A stretch of DNA of 64,000 nt from Plectrocnemia conspersa (taxonomy: Eukaryota; Arthropoda; Insecta; Trichoptera; Polycentropodidae), in NCBI GenBank assembly GCA_009617715.1, contig VTFK01000539.1, positions 124,001-188,000 of the forward strand, in the 5' to 3' direction. Shown here piece by piece: positions 1 through 12,206 of the stretch (the stretch's first letter is position 1; the number at the start of each line of letters is the position of its first letter). Position numbers and translations under genes: made by a program. The notes below the pieces were generated by a model, which made no database searches, was not told the origin of the DNA, and saw only the letters and a program-made list of their open reading frames with translations.

Positions 1-35
1 TAAAGTTATTTATAGAACGCTCGAGAGCTTAACAA

Positions 36-127
36 AAAGTGATGCAATTAGCTCGCAAATAATCTCATCTGCGATTCGCCAAAACCGTCTTTAATCGGCA
101 TTAAAAAAGCTGTGACACTTGATCACA
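36..127 (+). repeat. Dispersed repeat, copy 1
   Basis: This stretch aligns with 57266-57356 in the same orientation. Shared blocks include GTGATGCAATT, CGCAAA, CTCATC and GTGACACTTG followed by TCACA, in the same order with small gaps, roughly three quarters identical by eye. No coding frame is seen. It could be part of an uncharacterised transposon end or a duplicated regulatory element. Confidence 0.55.
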
Positions 128-2470
128 GAAAGAGAAATGCGATGATAAATTTTTATAAAAAGTCACAACCTCAAAACCATGTTTAGGGTTTAATTTTGGG
201 TTAAAAATTAAGTCCAAATCTGATTATATACAATCTTATGTTTAAAGGTTGACTAATTTTTTTATTATAGTATATTTTCTGAATATTCTAATTATATTAT
301 TTACCTGCCTTTCTGCAAAATGGCATTGAAATAAATATGTATAATACCAATATCTACTAACGCTTTTATACAAGTTTATAAATTTCTGTTTAATGTGAAT
401 ACAAAAAAACTTAAGAAATTAAATATAATATAACCAATACATTTTATATTAGAAAAATATTTTCTAAAGGCAAAAAAACTGAAATAAAATATAGTGATTT
501 AAAAATATAATAAAGACTATCTTTAAATACGCCATCTACTTCACATTATGTTTTTCAAAGTTAAGCATATTCACCAACTTTTCAAAAGTAAATATATCGT
601 GATTTTTAATAGAATGCAAAAAATAATTATAATAATTAATAAATATTCACTGACTTCAGAATATGTAAAGTAGCACTCCGTAATCTCACGGCACTTATAA
701 TTAAAGCACTTTCATATAAATTTTAGTTTGGTTTATACAAGCACTTTAAATTATGAAAATTAAGCTTTATAATCAGTTGAATAACAATCCTGTGTGCATA
801 AGCTTTAAAAGTAACTTTAAAATGAATAATTAACACAAGAAAAGTATTATATATATATGATAAAGTGATGAAAACTAATTTGCTGAAACTGCAATTTTCG
901 TTCGTTTTTAAATTATGTATTGTATATGGATGTAATATATATACACAAGATATAAACTGTTTTTAACCATAATTTTCGTAATGTAAAATACTTATGATAT
1001 TAAGTAATATGTGTTAAGTGTAAAAATAAATAAAATTAATGGTCAAGTGAAGATAATGATAAATGTTATTATTGAAGTGACAAGTGATTAGTGTATACTA
1101 ACATTGTACATTTCCAACATCGATTAGTCGATTATCAACACTAACTATATTGTACTATATTAATTACTTATTCTATTTTTTTTAATAGGGTTTGTAAAGA
1201 AATTCATTGAAATAAATAAATATTTTTTTATCTGGATGTTAGGATTTGTTTATATTCAGATATATGTAAATATCTGTTATATATGAGGATATAGCGTATT
1301 TATATTGTATTGACAAAATATTTTGTTTACCCTAATAGATAATCCAGCATATCATATTTTTATATTACATTTTATGTTAGCTTTGGTATTAATCTTTCAT
1401 TTACTGTGATGTACACGTAGTGTACATGTCATATTATTATGTGAATAATTCTTTAAATATGTCAAAACAAAATGTTTGTATTTTAAGTATTATCCTGTTA
1501 TATACTTAAATTTTATTTTATATTATTAAAGTGATAAAACATTTTTATTTTATAAATTAAATTGGGTATCAATTCATTAATACCGTTTAACTCAGTCTCA
1601 TTTTTTACTTCGCACATCGTAAATAAATATTTGTTACGTTAATTTTTTGCAAATTATACAACATATTTGGATGTTCCTTGCACTTACTTGTTTTTACAAT
1701 AGTTTTTATAACTATTATTATAATGATTATTTTTACATTTACACTGAGACAACGGAGCGCGCAAAATTTTTTTGCACAAAAAATGAAATAATGATTTTCC
1801 TATGTATTTTTGACTTTAAAAATATACAAGATTAGAATAATAATGTAGTAAAAATTTTTAATAAAATGCATTTTAAGATTTTTTTAATATAGTTCACTAC
1901 AGACTGTGAACATGTATTTCCAAGTTTTTTTGTCATGTTCTTAGTTGATCTTTGTTTAATGACAAAATAATATACTTTTAACTAATCAAGGATAAATGGG
2001 AGAATTTGTCCTTCCAAATATTTTTTTCGGAGCTGCATATTGTATGAATTTCATATAAAAAGAAATGCAACAGCTACTTTAAAATTCTTTTGCGTAGTTT
2101 ATGGCGCTGAATTGGATGTTTTAATAATGAAATATGGTGTTTCTGTTATTATGGATGAGCCTTAAAGTGGACCTTGGGGAATGAAATAGTCATACGAGCT
2201 GAAATTGGAGCATATCCAACGGTAACTATCACAAACAATCATAGTTATCTAGTAGTCAATTACCCGAAGATGTTAAAAAATATTTTCTCCAAAATTAGAT
2301 GGAAAATAGGTTATTTATTTAAACTTGACCAAGAAAAGTAGTGACTCTCACGCAGAAAGGGCGATTCAAAACCTTAAATCCGGATTGCACTAAATAATGC
2401 CTTTGTTTGGGTATAGTAGTATTCCAAAGAAACCATTCATTTTAAATTGTTAAAACAAGATAAAACAGGT
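128..2470. other. AT-rich sequence, no gene seen
   Basis: Long A/T-rich, partly low-complexity DNA. The only structure noted is a short palindrome near 1411-1427, with TGTACAC and GTGTACA around a three-base loop. The 62-codon frame near 1650 is compositionally biased (Tyr, Phe, Asn) as expected of chance frames in AT-rich DNA. Confidence 0.6.
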
Positions 2471-2475
2471 TAAGT

Positions 2476-2590
2476 GAAGAGAGACCATCTTAAATGAATA
2501 TGCAAACAAATATTATCCAACATAGCAACACAGTGCTAAATTAACACGGGATTTTTTTTGCATATTCACCGAACTTGGTCTCTTCCATAA
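2476..2590. repeat. Imperfect fold-back, possible MITE relic
   Basis: The left part contains GAGAGACCAT followed by GAATATGCAAACAAA. The right part, read on the complementary strand, contains GAAGAGACCAAG followed by GAATATGCAAAAAAA. The arms match at about 75% and lie roughly 40 bases apart, so this may be a worn miniature inverted-repeat element. No target duplication was found. Confidence 0.3.
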
Positions 2591-3369
2591 TACTTATTTT
2601 TTTCAAAGAATAATTTTTTTAAGGGAAAAATATTTAATTTCCTAGTAACGGTGAAATTATTTAATCGGCTCTTGCTTGTTTTAATTTTAATTGAAAAAAT
2701 ATTACAAAAAGGACAGTAGTAATTCATTAGAAAGACGAAAAAATGTTATATAAAACAATTTAAATTATATTAAATAGAAAAAAACATATTGAAAATACTT
2801 AAAATACTATCTGTGTTTTATTAATAATTTTTTTTTGTATACCCCTAAAATTTATTTTCTGTCAAATTTAAGTTTATTATATGTTATATCATGTAAACTA
2901 TAGTGAATGAATTAATATTGGTGTTATACATCACATTAATATAATCTGGGTTTAATGTTTACTTATTAATTATGTTATCTCAAAAACATATTTTTGACAG
3001 TTATTAAAATATTAATTTTGTGATTAAATTAAAAATTGCAAAAAATAATACTGTATCTATAATAATTAAATATACGTTTCTTCGTGAAAAATATATTTAT
3101 GTTTAAAGATACCTGTTTTTACCTGATAATTAAATATATTATTTACTTATATATATTTGTAACTTATTTTTGTAACATAAATATCTAATGCTATAAAAGA
3201 TTAAAATCGTTTTGTTTCATTTTCATGCATTTATTAAATTTTATTTTTTTTTTTTATATTCAAAAGGTATATTAGTAAATCTTAATTTTTTATTTTTTGT
3301 TATTTAAATTATAGTGAATTTTTTACTTTATTGTATAAAATGATGAAGTAAATTATAATTTAAAATAAG

Positions 3370-4330
3370 ATAGTTGTATAATAATAATTTAATCCTTTGT
3401 AAACGCTTGGACTCGTTTGCGAATTTCATAATTGAAATCATCTATCGGACAAAACACACAAAAGCCTTTCTCAAAATGTTATCAGCGTGTTTTTATCCAA
3501 TTTTCCGTCTGTTTGCTCATCATGATTTATTATCCGTATCATTTTTATCTAACGAGCTGATGTTTAATATTGTATGTTTTATACGATGCATTTAACATCA
3601 AAAGATAATATTATTTTAGCCATTCATGTGCTTTGTTTATTATACAATATATTATGTACATATCTTCTACGCGTTCGTATTGGATTCTGTTATTCCGGTT
3701 CATACGTTTGCGTGTATTTATTGCTGCCTTCCGCTATTAGAGATCACGTTACAGATTTCTCTTAATAACGTCATTCCACCCCTCAGCAATTTTCTTCTCC
3801 ATAGCTGCTGCAAATGACTGGATGATTTATCTTTATAACATATAAAATATGTCTTACTATTCTTCTCCTCTTAGCCCGTTCGTATTGTATTTATAATACG
3901 CGAACGGATATTCGTTTCGAAGTTTACGATTCTCTAGGGAAATAAATTCAGGGTATCTTGCGAGTGCTCTGTGGTTTTGGGAAACATCAACTCGCATATT
4001 AATCACTGTATGCTATTTATGAGGAGTTTTAATTTAATTAAAAGCGTTACAGAACCTAATGTTGTCATAATTTGCTAGTGACGAATATTACGGAATTATA
4101 TAGTTTTACGTTACGTTTATTCTCTCTTCTCTTAAAATTGTTTTTTAAAACGGAAATCTACTTTATCAACTAAGTGAAAATTGCTTGGAAAAGCGCTGAA
4201 ATTCGTAATGGAAATGGTTCGGGTATTAGCTAAAATAGGGTGAAATTCACACATTTATTTTTCGCTCGCTCTCTTCAGATGTCTCTACTGCGAGACTGAA
4301 TTTCTATGTTTCAGCTGAAAATTATTAACA
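3370..4330. other. Unique, less AT-rich island with hairpin
   Basis: Sequence complexity and GC rise here relative to the flanks, with no convincing coding frame; three overlapping short frames of 63-73 codons have no recognisable motif. At 3876-3907 there is a hairpin with CCGTTCG and CGAACGG at its base. It may be a non-coding regulatory region, but conservation data would be needed. Confidence 0.3.
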
Positions 4331-5400
4331 TTTCTAAGTGTAGATGTCTCTGTTGTTTATTAAATAATATTTATTTTATATGTATAATATATTATTTATT
4401 AATAATTTTCTATTAAAGAGTCTCTTTAATAATCTACTTTAATAATTTAAAAAAATAAGAGTATTTTTATTTAATTTATTTAAATCTATTTTTAATTTAA
4501 TTAATTTAATTCTTAAACTAATAATATTTTATTTTTAGTTAATAAATATTAGTTTAATTTTATAATTTAAATATGTAAACTTTGATATTTACGATTCACT
4601 GCTGCTATTTCAAATGATTATAACATTATACGTAGATATACATCGATAGATAGAAAGCGACTGAATTAAGTTTTTATTTTTATTTGTAGCATTAAAAATT
4701 TGCAAGATAATGTAATAATTTTAATATTATTTATGATTTAAAATATATTATAAATTTTAAACCAGCTTTAATTTTCATTCTATCTATAGGCTGTAAATTG
4801 AGAGGTGAACAGATATCTCGGATTACACAGGAAAGTCCCGGATTCAATAGCGCTTTCCCGCGTTAATAATTGTTCGAGAAAAATTCCGAAATACCAATAT
4901 GTCCTGGAATCCAAGAGAAGGCATTGTTTTGTCCTAATTACTTATGCGAGTCTACGTTATCCACTTTATAGTTGGAAAAAAACAAATATATTAACATATG
5001 ACTAACTACATTGTAACGAGAAACACAAGGTTCTGACTAAAAATAATTTTAGAAAAAAATCTAAAATGTTTTGCTACACGGCCAACGAAAATGTTTTAAA
5101 TGATAAACTTATTAAAATAAAAATAATAAGGCTTACGATATCCCATTATATTTAAAAAAAAAATAATCTTATTTTTAATTGAAAAATTTAAAATATTTTA
5201 TTGTGCCGAAAAATAACTGTTTAAGAAATGCAGCTAAATAAGCTCTTTAAAAATATTTAAAGTGTGATAAAATAATAAATACAGCTGTCATTTCCATCAA
5301 AAAGTATTTATTTATTTTTTAATATACATATTTTTCTCTTTAAAGTAAACTAAAATACACTTATGCAAGCGTTTCTTTTAATTCGAAAAATAATTTCGGA
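4331..5400. other. AT-rich low-complexity sequence
   Basis: 4331-4600 is dominated by TTTAATT-type low-complexity sequence. A short acceptor-like tract (TCTATCTATAG) ends near 4789 and precedes a 66-codon frame with no recognisable domain. No gene is called. Confidence 0.5.
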
Positions 5401-5429
5401 ATGCACTTTTTATTATAGTCTTTGGCCCT

Positions 5430-5720
5430 CTTAGTTATTTTATTCGTAAAATACTGTCATTTGAATGCTTTGATTATCTTTAGGAACAGGAAAAAGTAAC
5501 ATGGAGCCATTCCTGATAAATACAGCTGCCATATTGTGTCATTTTTTGGCAAAAATCACTAATTAGTTCTGAAGGGTGAGCAGGTGCGTCATCGTGGTAA
5601 AAAATATACGAGTTTTGAATTTGCAAAAAATATAATTCGTAGTCGAAGTTGACTAAACAGTTATAATCCAATATTTTTTTAGAAAAACCTTGACGTTCGA
5701 ACGAACTTGACATACTTTCT
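5430..5720 (-). mobile_element. Mariner transposase fragment (degraded)
   Basis: The minus-strand frame contains YHDDAPAHPSELISDF, which matches the HxDNAPAH block around the second catalytic aspartate of mariner (DD34D) transposases. After a frame change, the minus strand reads GMAPCYFFLF, matching the (S)PDLAPCDFFLFP block that carries the third catalytic aspartate; here that residue is tyrosine. With the frameshift and the catalytic change the copy cannot encode an active enzyme. The N-terminal DNA-binding half is missing on the high-coordinate side, where a large palindrome begins about 30 bases away. Terminal inverted repeats were not found. Confidence 0.8.
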
Positions 5721-5749
5721 AGTTTTGGCTCTTTAGGATTTTTTATTCC

Positions 5750-5872
5750 CTTTCGTTCGCTTGTGTGTTAAGTAACGAGAGTGAGTGAGAAGACTTGGGC
5801 GTGCGTAATGCATGTAACGCACGCCCTTATCTCTCACTCACTCTCGTCGCTTAACACTCGAGCAAGCGAAAG
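5750..5872. repeat. 123-bp GA/TC-rich palindrome
   Basis: Two arms of about 56 bases (5750-5806 and 5817-5872) are inverted copies. Both include GTGTTAAG, ACGAGAGTGAGTGAGA and GGGCGTGCGT, separated by the 10-base loop AATGCATGTA, itself nearly palindromic. Arm mismatches are few and clustered. It could be a fold-back MITE, an inverted duplication, or an unusual hairpin transcript. No flanking target duplication was recognised. Confidence 0.85.
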
Positions 5873-6320
5873 AGACTGTATCTCACCGTACGCGCCTAGT
5901 TTGTACTATCATAAACCCTTTATTTAGTCATCGAAATTAAATTAAAATATTACTATTTTTCTTTTTTTAAATAAAGATATTGTCGAGTATGACAAAATGC
6001 GTCGTCAATACTTGGATGTCAAACACAAAATGACTTCTTTCAAAAATAAATCACAAAACATCTCATATATAAAAATATCGATTTTTCATAAAAAAAATAA
6101 TACAATTTTTCAAGCTGAATTTAAACGCTTTATCTTTTATATATTGAAATATAAATTCACTATATTATTTAAATGATTGTTAATGTAATTCTTAAACTTA
6201 TTTTGTATGCTAACAGCTGATTTAAATTAATATACAACATATTTGTAAAACTATGAATAAAATATTTTACGTTATGATAAAATAATAAATATGGTTACCT
6301 CATTATTTACTTTTGTTCTA
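5873..6320. other. AT-rich spacer
   Basis: AT-rich sequence without a coding frame or clear repeat lies between the palindrome and the retrotransposon remnant. Confidence 0.6.
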
Positions 6321-6324
6321 AAAC

Positions 6325-6960
6325 TTAACCGACTTTTCAAAAGTATTTGACAAAGTTTGCCATAAAATAAAAGTTAAGCAACTACAGTTTTTTGAATGGT
6401 TTAGTTAGCTTGCTTATTTGAGTGATCGCTGTCAGTGTGTAAACTGTAAAATCGTCGCTCCGACAATATTTTTCTCATTCTAGAGTACCGCAGGGATCCA
6501 GTTTGAGTCCTTTGCTTTATTATACATTTAATTAAGAACATCTTGATGGTCTGAAAGTTGTTTTTTTGTCTTTAGAAAATGACACGGAGTCTCTGTATCA
6601 ACAACCTACAACCATTCGCAATGGCCAAGTGTCTTATTCTTACATTTTATGGATCTCATTCCATTTTAGATGAGCCATGGTCTGCGATAGTGTGTATTTA
6701 ATAAAGCACTTCTTGGAGTTGTTAAGGGGCGGTGTCGACAATCCGATGTTGCTAAAAGATTTTCAGCTGCAGAGAGCTATAGAGAGTCACAACCGCGTCC
6801 TTTATTCTTGAACGTTGCGACCAGAATGTCAGTGCTTGAAAACGCTTTCTTTATACGGGACATTCCGCTTTATTTTTTGGCAATAGCTATGAGTTGTTGG
6901 AACAATTTATGTTTGATGATGAATTTTTATTATTAATAGGTGTGTTAATGTATTGTAATA
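6325..6960 (+). mobile_element. CR1/Jockey-like non-LTR retrotransposon, deleted copy A
   Basis: The first part encodes pieces of a reverse transcriptase: DFSKVFDKVCHK (expected DFSKAFDKV, the domain around the first catalytic Asp), a YLSDRCQCV-like piece, and VPQGSSLSPLLYYTF (expected VPQGSxLGPLLF). From about 6710 the sequence jumps to the C-terminal tail, LLRGGVDNPMLLK, followed by a tail also present at 17.6-17.9 kb and 36.4-36.6 kb. The YADD box and thumb are missing, so the copy is internally deleted. Several stops and frame changes show it is dead. It lies on the plus strand, as do the other two copies. Confidence 0.8.
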
Positions 6961-7179
6961 TATGTATACATTTGTATTGATTGTTAAATAAAACTATTTT
7001 GTTTCGAAATAAGTAAATAAAACATATGACGTATATTAAATTAGGGTAGGTACAAATAATATACACTTTACCTGAAAAGCTATTAAATTTATAATATATC
7101 AAGACTCTTTTTTATCTAATAATATATTTTATGTGTACGAATCCGAGATAAATTAATAACGACAATGTGTAATCTCTGG

Positions 7180-7570
7180 AGAGAGTCCTAGAGTAGTAAA
7201 GCCCAGATTGTCTCTTCGTGTGTCCACTTACATAAATCAGGGGCGCGAAACGTTGACCCGTAGCACAATACACTCGTAAAAAGAGTGAAAAATAAATTTC
7301 ACTCTCTTCAGATACTGTATACTTCGGACTACGTTTTTATTGCATTCGGTGGCGATTAAGGGCTGAAAATGTGCGACGGAGTACGCTTTACGTCCGACCG
7401 TAAATTGTATTCGCGAAATCGTCCTTTCACGTTTTTCTTTTTTATATACGTTTTAAAAATTGCACACCGGGCGACTGTAAAACGTGTAATTTCCTACCTT
7501 TGAGCGGCATCGCCCAAGTTAAATATTTGATCATTGTGTAGCGGTTTTTATTTTTATCCCCTCGTATCCT
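7180..7570. other. GC-richer unique island
   Basis: This stretch is visibly richer in CpG than its flanks and lacks open frames of note. It contains GAGTGAAA/TTTCACTC inverted words around 7281-7305. It is a candidate conserved non-coding element only by composition. Confidence 0.25.
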
Positions 7571-8960
7571 ATGGCGTTTTACGATTTAATTCACACCGAA
7601 AAGGCACGCACAAAATAAATCCGTAAATTATTTGAAACTTAATTTTCTTAAATATTACAAATACATATATGTATATATTATAAAACGCAGATTGTTATAT
7701 ATGTAAAAAACACAATAGATTAAAATTTTAATATGTTATCTTATTTAATATATATTTTCTCTGTTGATTAATCGTCTTTTGTACTTTCGAAGAAACTGGT
7801 ACATTATTGTACATGGCTCTCGACTGTCCTTTCTTACAAATCCCGTTTGAGGTCCCCACTCGGTAATCTTTTAATTCTATCTTAGGACTCGACGTCTAAT
7901 TAGCTGGTTTTCCCTATTTGAGTTTGTATACTACGATATATGTATTTTAATGAATAAAATTTGTTGAACTTTAGTGATATTTATTTAATTTATACTCTTA
8001 TAAATATATATCACATAAATAAAAATAACCCTTTCCACCATCTCTTTAACGTACATAAGGTAGTGCAAATCCTAATTATTCTCTTCTCATTCAAATTTTA
8101 AATGATTTATAGTTGTTTTTACTCTTAAACTGTAACCACCGATGTTTTATTTTTGCTTTCATTATTAAGTATTAAAAATATCACAATACTAAATGTAAAA
8201 TGTTTAAAAACCTTTTTATGTTTGTTAATTAATTTAGTATAGTGAAATTAACGTTTTAAAACAGATAGTATACATAAATAGTTGGTTAAAGCAGTAATTA
8301 TTTGGTAAGGTTGCAATAGTTCATAATAGACAATGATTTTTATATCAAACTTTATATAAAATTCAGCTTTGGAGTGGTTAATGTGACTTCTACATATTTG
8401 GTTCGATGTCGTTTCATTGTAACATTGTTTATATACGAACAATTTTTCATTCTCAGTCACTAGATTGTGCAATAAAGTTCGGTTTTTGACTCGGTACAGA
8501 AGGTATGATTGACAAGTTGTAGAGCAGTGAACGTCACATCTTCCAATTTTTACACATATTATACATTTGCACGTGCTAGAGCCGAGTCACAAGAATAAAA
8601 TCGTATACGTTGCACGAAAATACGATTGTGTGTTGTTTTTGCTTCTATCTGCGCTGCAATAACGGTTATTATCGGGAATTATTAATATGTTGTCTTTAGC
8701 ATCTAAACTAAAGGAATATGTGCTCGTATTGAAATTTAATGTTGTTTTTATCGTAGTCACCGATGCATAAGAATAGTGGATTAGTGTGATTTCAGGAGAT
8801 ATTTTTATAATATTTTCTGGTATGAAAATGAGTTATTTAATTGTTGGTATTTAAAGGCTTATATGCCTTTAAATAAGATTAGTATAAACAAGTGTGGTGT
8901 GGTGTATTATTTTTGTAGCTTTGTTTTAAATGACTTGTAATTTAGAAAAAAAATAGTACC
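7571..8960. other. AT-rich sequence with a small hairpin
   Basis: No gene is seen. An 11-bp perfect stem, TATTTAAAGGC with its complement, lies at 8848-8875 around a 6-base loop. Minor GC-richer patches occur near 8560-8700. Confidence 0.5.
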
Positions 8961-8974
8961 TATTACTAGTGTTA

Positions 8975-9535
8975 CTTCACATCGGACTGACATATGTTAA
9001 AATAAGTCTTATTAATTGTTTATAGATTAAAAAAATATTTTTTTTTTTAGTTAACGCGCTCTTTCTATTAAATATTGGTGTAAGAGCCGCAATAGCGGTA
9101 AGCCTTTTAGAGCGAAGTTCCAAAATATGTTTATTAAATTTTAATTTGGAGTCCAGGTGTAAGCTAAGGTATTTGACGCTTGTTTTCCATTTGAAATTAT
9201 TACCCTCTTTATTTAGGAGAGGTAGTGGCAAAGTTTATCTACGTTTTATGAAAATAATTTATTGTTTTAATTCGGTTGATTTTATTTTAAACCTCTCAAA
9301 ATATTTTTTTAAGATTTCAAAGGCTTTTTGTATTTTATTCGCGATTGGTATTAAGACCGTAAGCATTAGTTAAAATAGCTGTCAGCGTATTTTTGTATTT
9401 GAGATATCGTTCATATACAATATAAAAAGGAACGGCCCTAGCAAACTTCCATGAGTAACTCCAACTGGAATTTTACGCGATTTTGAGTGATCATTATTTA
9501 GTGAAACAACATAGTTTATTCTTTCCAGGTATGAA
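8975..9535 (-). mobile_element. Jockey-type retrotransposon RT fragment
   Basis: Read on the minus strand, the order of motifs is that of the Jockey-clade reverse transcriptase: PVGVTHGSLLGPFLFILYMN (expected PxGVPQGSxLGPLLFxLYIND), a worn segment resembling KYFERFKIKxNxxKT, then SVKYLSLHLDSKLKFNKHI and the thumb region ending IYKQLIRLILTYVSPM. The YADD catalytic box is lost between the first two blocks, and stops break the frame. The 84-codon frame at 8977-9231 is the best-preserved part. An acceptor-plus-donor-like string (CTTTCCAGGTATGA) at 9522-9535 lies within it and is probably fortuitous. Confidence 0.88.
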
Positions 9536-9699
9536 AAAAGTGTTATTTTTTTGTATTATGCGACAGATTTAACAAATATATTTTTTAGTATTAAAAGTTT
9601 ATCAAAATTATGACATATACATTCATAGGTTTATTTTTCTGCACGTTATTTGCCTTAGAGATATTATGACTTTTTTTCATTAACTTAATCGTTTTTTTT

Positions 9700-10680
9700 C
9701 GGTTGTAAATTTGTGGATTTGTTACTGTTTGGTCGTTAACTCCGATTTTTCCGCCATACAAAGTTTGAAAACTCGCTCACGCCTCAGAGGACATTTTGCG
9801 CGAATGAAATATTACCGCTTGGCGTTATCAATCTTAATTTCAGAGAAAAATTTTCGTTTTTGAGTGTGAACGTATTCAATTTGGAGAGTCCTTCTCTGGT
9901 GGAACGTAGAATATAATAAAATGAATATGTACTCTTATTAAGTAATGAAGATCTTTTTATAATCGAATACTGCTTGCCAATGAACTGAACTGTTTATGCG
10001 CTTTATTTTGTAATAATATTTTTATAATTTTTAAATATAAAATATTTATCGTCAAAAGCAAATGAAAACTTTTACACAGGACCGGGCAAAATTAGTTTTT
10101 ATATCGAAATTCCTACGAAAAATAAGCGTAAAAAAGTCGTTCGGCTCCGATTCCGAGCCGAAGTTGCAATGAGTTTCGCCTGAAACTACGGTCCGTCGAG
10201 AAACGTGAGTTTTTCAACTACAGCGGGATTTTCGCAATTTTCAATATTTCACTCATAACAAAGCTGTCAGTTGAAACGTAGACTTGATGCCATCGCCGCG
10301 TTCGCATTGTGATTTTCTCAATTTTTCTCGAGGAGCGTTTCAATTTTTTTCTTGAGCTCAACCTGTTTTTATTTTCTCCTTGCTATCTAATTTGTGCGAT
10401 GAAAAATTTGCAGAAGTGAAAAATGACAAATAAATAAACGGAACGCCACGGTTAAAATGTATTGTGAACTCAATTTGCGAGTTAAGCAGCCACGGTTAGT
10501 TTTTTCATTAAGTCTATCTAAGACTTTTCTCCATCTCTCTTACTCTCCAAAGGCAAATATATTTCGTCTGCAGGCTGAGCTTAATTTCCAATTTCTTCGT
10601 TCGTATTTCTTGTTTAAGTTTTACGTAATTCCAGGTTTTAGCGTCTCGTAAAATAACTTTTCCATACACATTTTTACATA
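9700..10680. other. Unique island with perfect stem-loop
   Basis: This nearly 1-kb stretch has higher GC and complexity than its surroundings. At 10140-10162 the words TTCGGCTC and GAGCCGAA form a perfect 8-bp stem around a 7-base loop. The 64-codon frame near 10457 shows no recognisable domain. Candidate regulatory DNA, not proven. Confidence 0.3.
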
Positions 10681-12198
10681 TTAATTATTGTATTGGCAGA
10701 ACTGCGACTGCAAGTCTTTTAAATTTCATCGTATACAAGATCCCTGTGGAATAAAAAATAAGCAAACGCAAATTTTTTTAAGAGATGTATTTCTTACATT
10801 CATTGGAAATTCCAATTTTAATGACAAGCCTCCGTCATATATATATTTTTAGAATTGAATACACGAAAACATCAAGGCAGAAAAATAACAATTAATATTT
10901 TTTATTAAAAATCAGTTGTACTATTTTCATAAAATTTAATTGTTTTTTTACAGAAAAAACTGTATTTATTTAAAAAAATCGTTTGAATTAGAGAAATTTA
11001 TTAGATTTCAACATATAATAAAATAATAAATAGTCACAATACATTATTGTACGTGTAAAAATGTATGTCCATGTAAATCTCAGTCAAGTTGGTCACATAG
11101 CCAAGTAATGTCCTCACGCGTTGTAGCTATAGCGAACCACCAACAGCTCCTGTAATATAACTACGTAACGTATAATCCGTTTCACGCGGCGGGATAATAA
11201 AAAAGCTTTCGTGGTATCTTCTCGACGATAAGATGATGCTTCAATGATATATGAATTCCTCGCACCCTCTGAGAAAGGATCTATCAGATAATATGACGTG
11301 CGGGAATGACAGACTCGAATGACGTGACATGTAACACAATGTGCAGGGTATTATCCCGTCAAAAGGGACGCCATCGCTTAATTCGAAAGAATATCGAAAA
11401 TTTACCAAAAAAGAAAATAACATTGAGCACGTTACATACATAATGTGGTGTGTGTAATATTTTTGTTTTATAAACTACTCCGTGTGTATGTTGGGTACAA
11501 TGCATGATTCTAAACATGAAATTTACTGTCTGACTATTTCCACGTTTATGAGCTTTAGTAATTTATTTTGAGAGATAACTATTTAATGTATTTGAATTTT
11601 CGTTTAATATAAATATGTATTTAAACTATTTTGCTTTAATTTATATACACATTTATGATCCTATAGTGTAGAATATGTATTAATGCAGTGAATGCACAAT
11701 GAGAATACATAGCAAGTTGTAATACAATGTATCATATTTATATATTTTTTTACCTATGGTTAATTGTGTTCAATGTTGAAACAAATACATCTCGTGATAT
11801 CTATTTATATTTTAGGTATAAACAGAATATTAACATACAATATATACGTAATTTGTTACGGTCTTTGTCATGTTAATAGCTATTTAACAAGCAAATATCT
11901 CTTTGAACCAACATATTTAAATAACAATTTGAAATTAAAAATAAAGAACTATTTTTTTACTAACATCACGGAATATAATGCCATAAAATGAGCTATTTTC
12001 TGAGTCGTAGTTTTTATAAACTAAAGTTATATATCAATTAGGATAACTGATTAAAATTGTTGTAAAACGGGATCTAACACTATTTCACTATATTTTTTAT
12101 ATTAAGATATAATTACAAGTCTCTCTTTTATATTTTTTCGCATAATTAATAAATTCACGGTTCTTTTTAATTCACTTCCTACATTACTCGGAATCTCA
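10681..12198. other. AT-rich sequence with island at 11.05-11.45 kb
   Basis: Mostly AT-rich. 11050-11450 is GC-richer and contains GTATAATCC and GGGATAATA (TAATCC in both orientations, the core bound by Otd/Bicoid-type homeodomains). No coding frame is convincing on either strand. Confidence 0.3.
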
Positions 12199-12206
12199 CT
12201 ATCGAT
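12199..12206. repeat. hAT target-site duplication, left
   Basis: CTATCGAT immediately precedes the left terminal repeat and is repeated perfectly after the right end at 13303-13310. It fits the hAT preference nTnnnnAn. Confidence 0.85.

Noticed and set aside
9522..9535. CTTTCCAG joined to GTATGA, resembling a recursive splice site on the plus strand
   Set aside because: It lies within a minus-strand Jockey fragment and the donor is not the full GTRAGT consensus.
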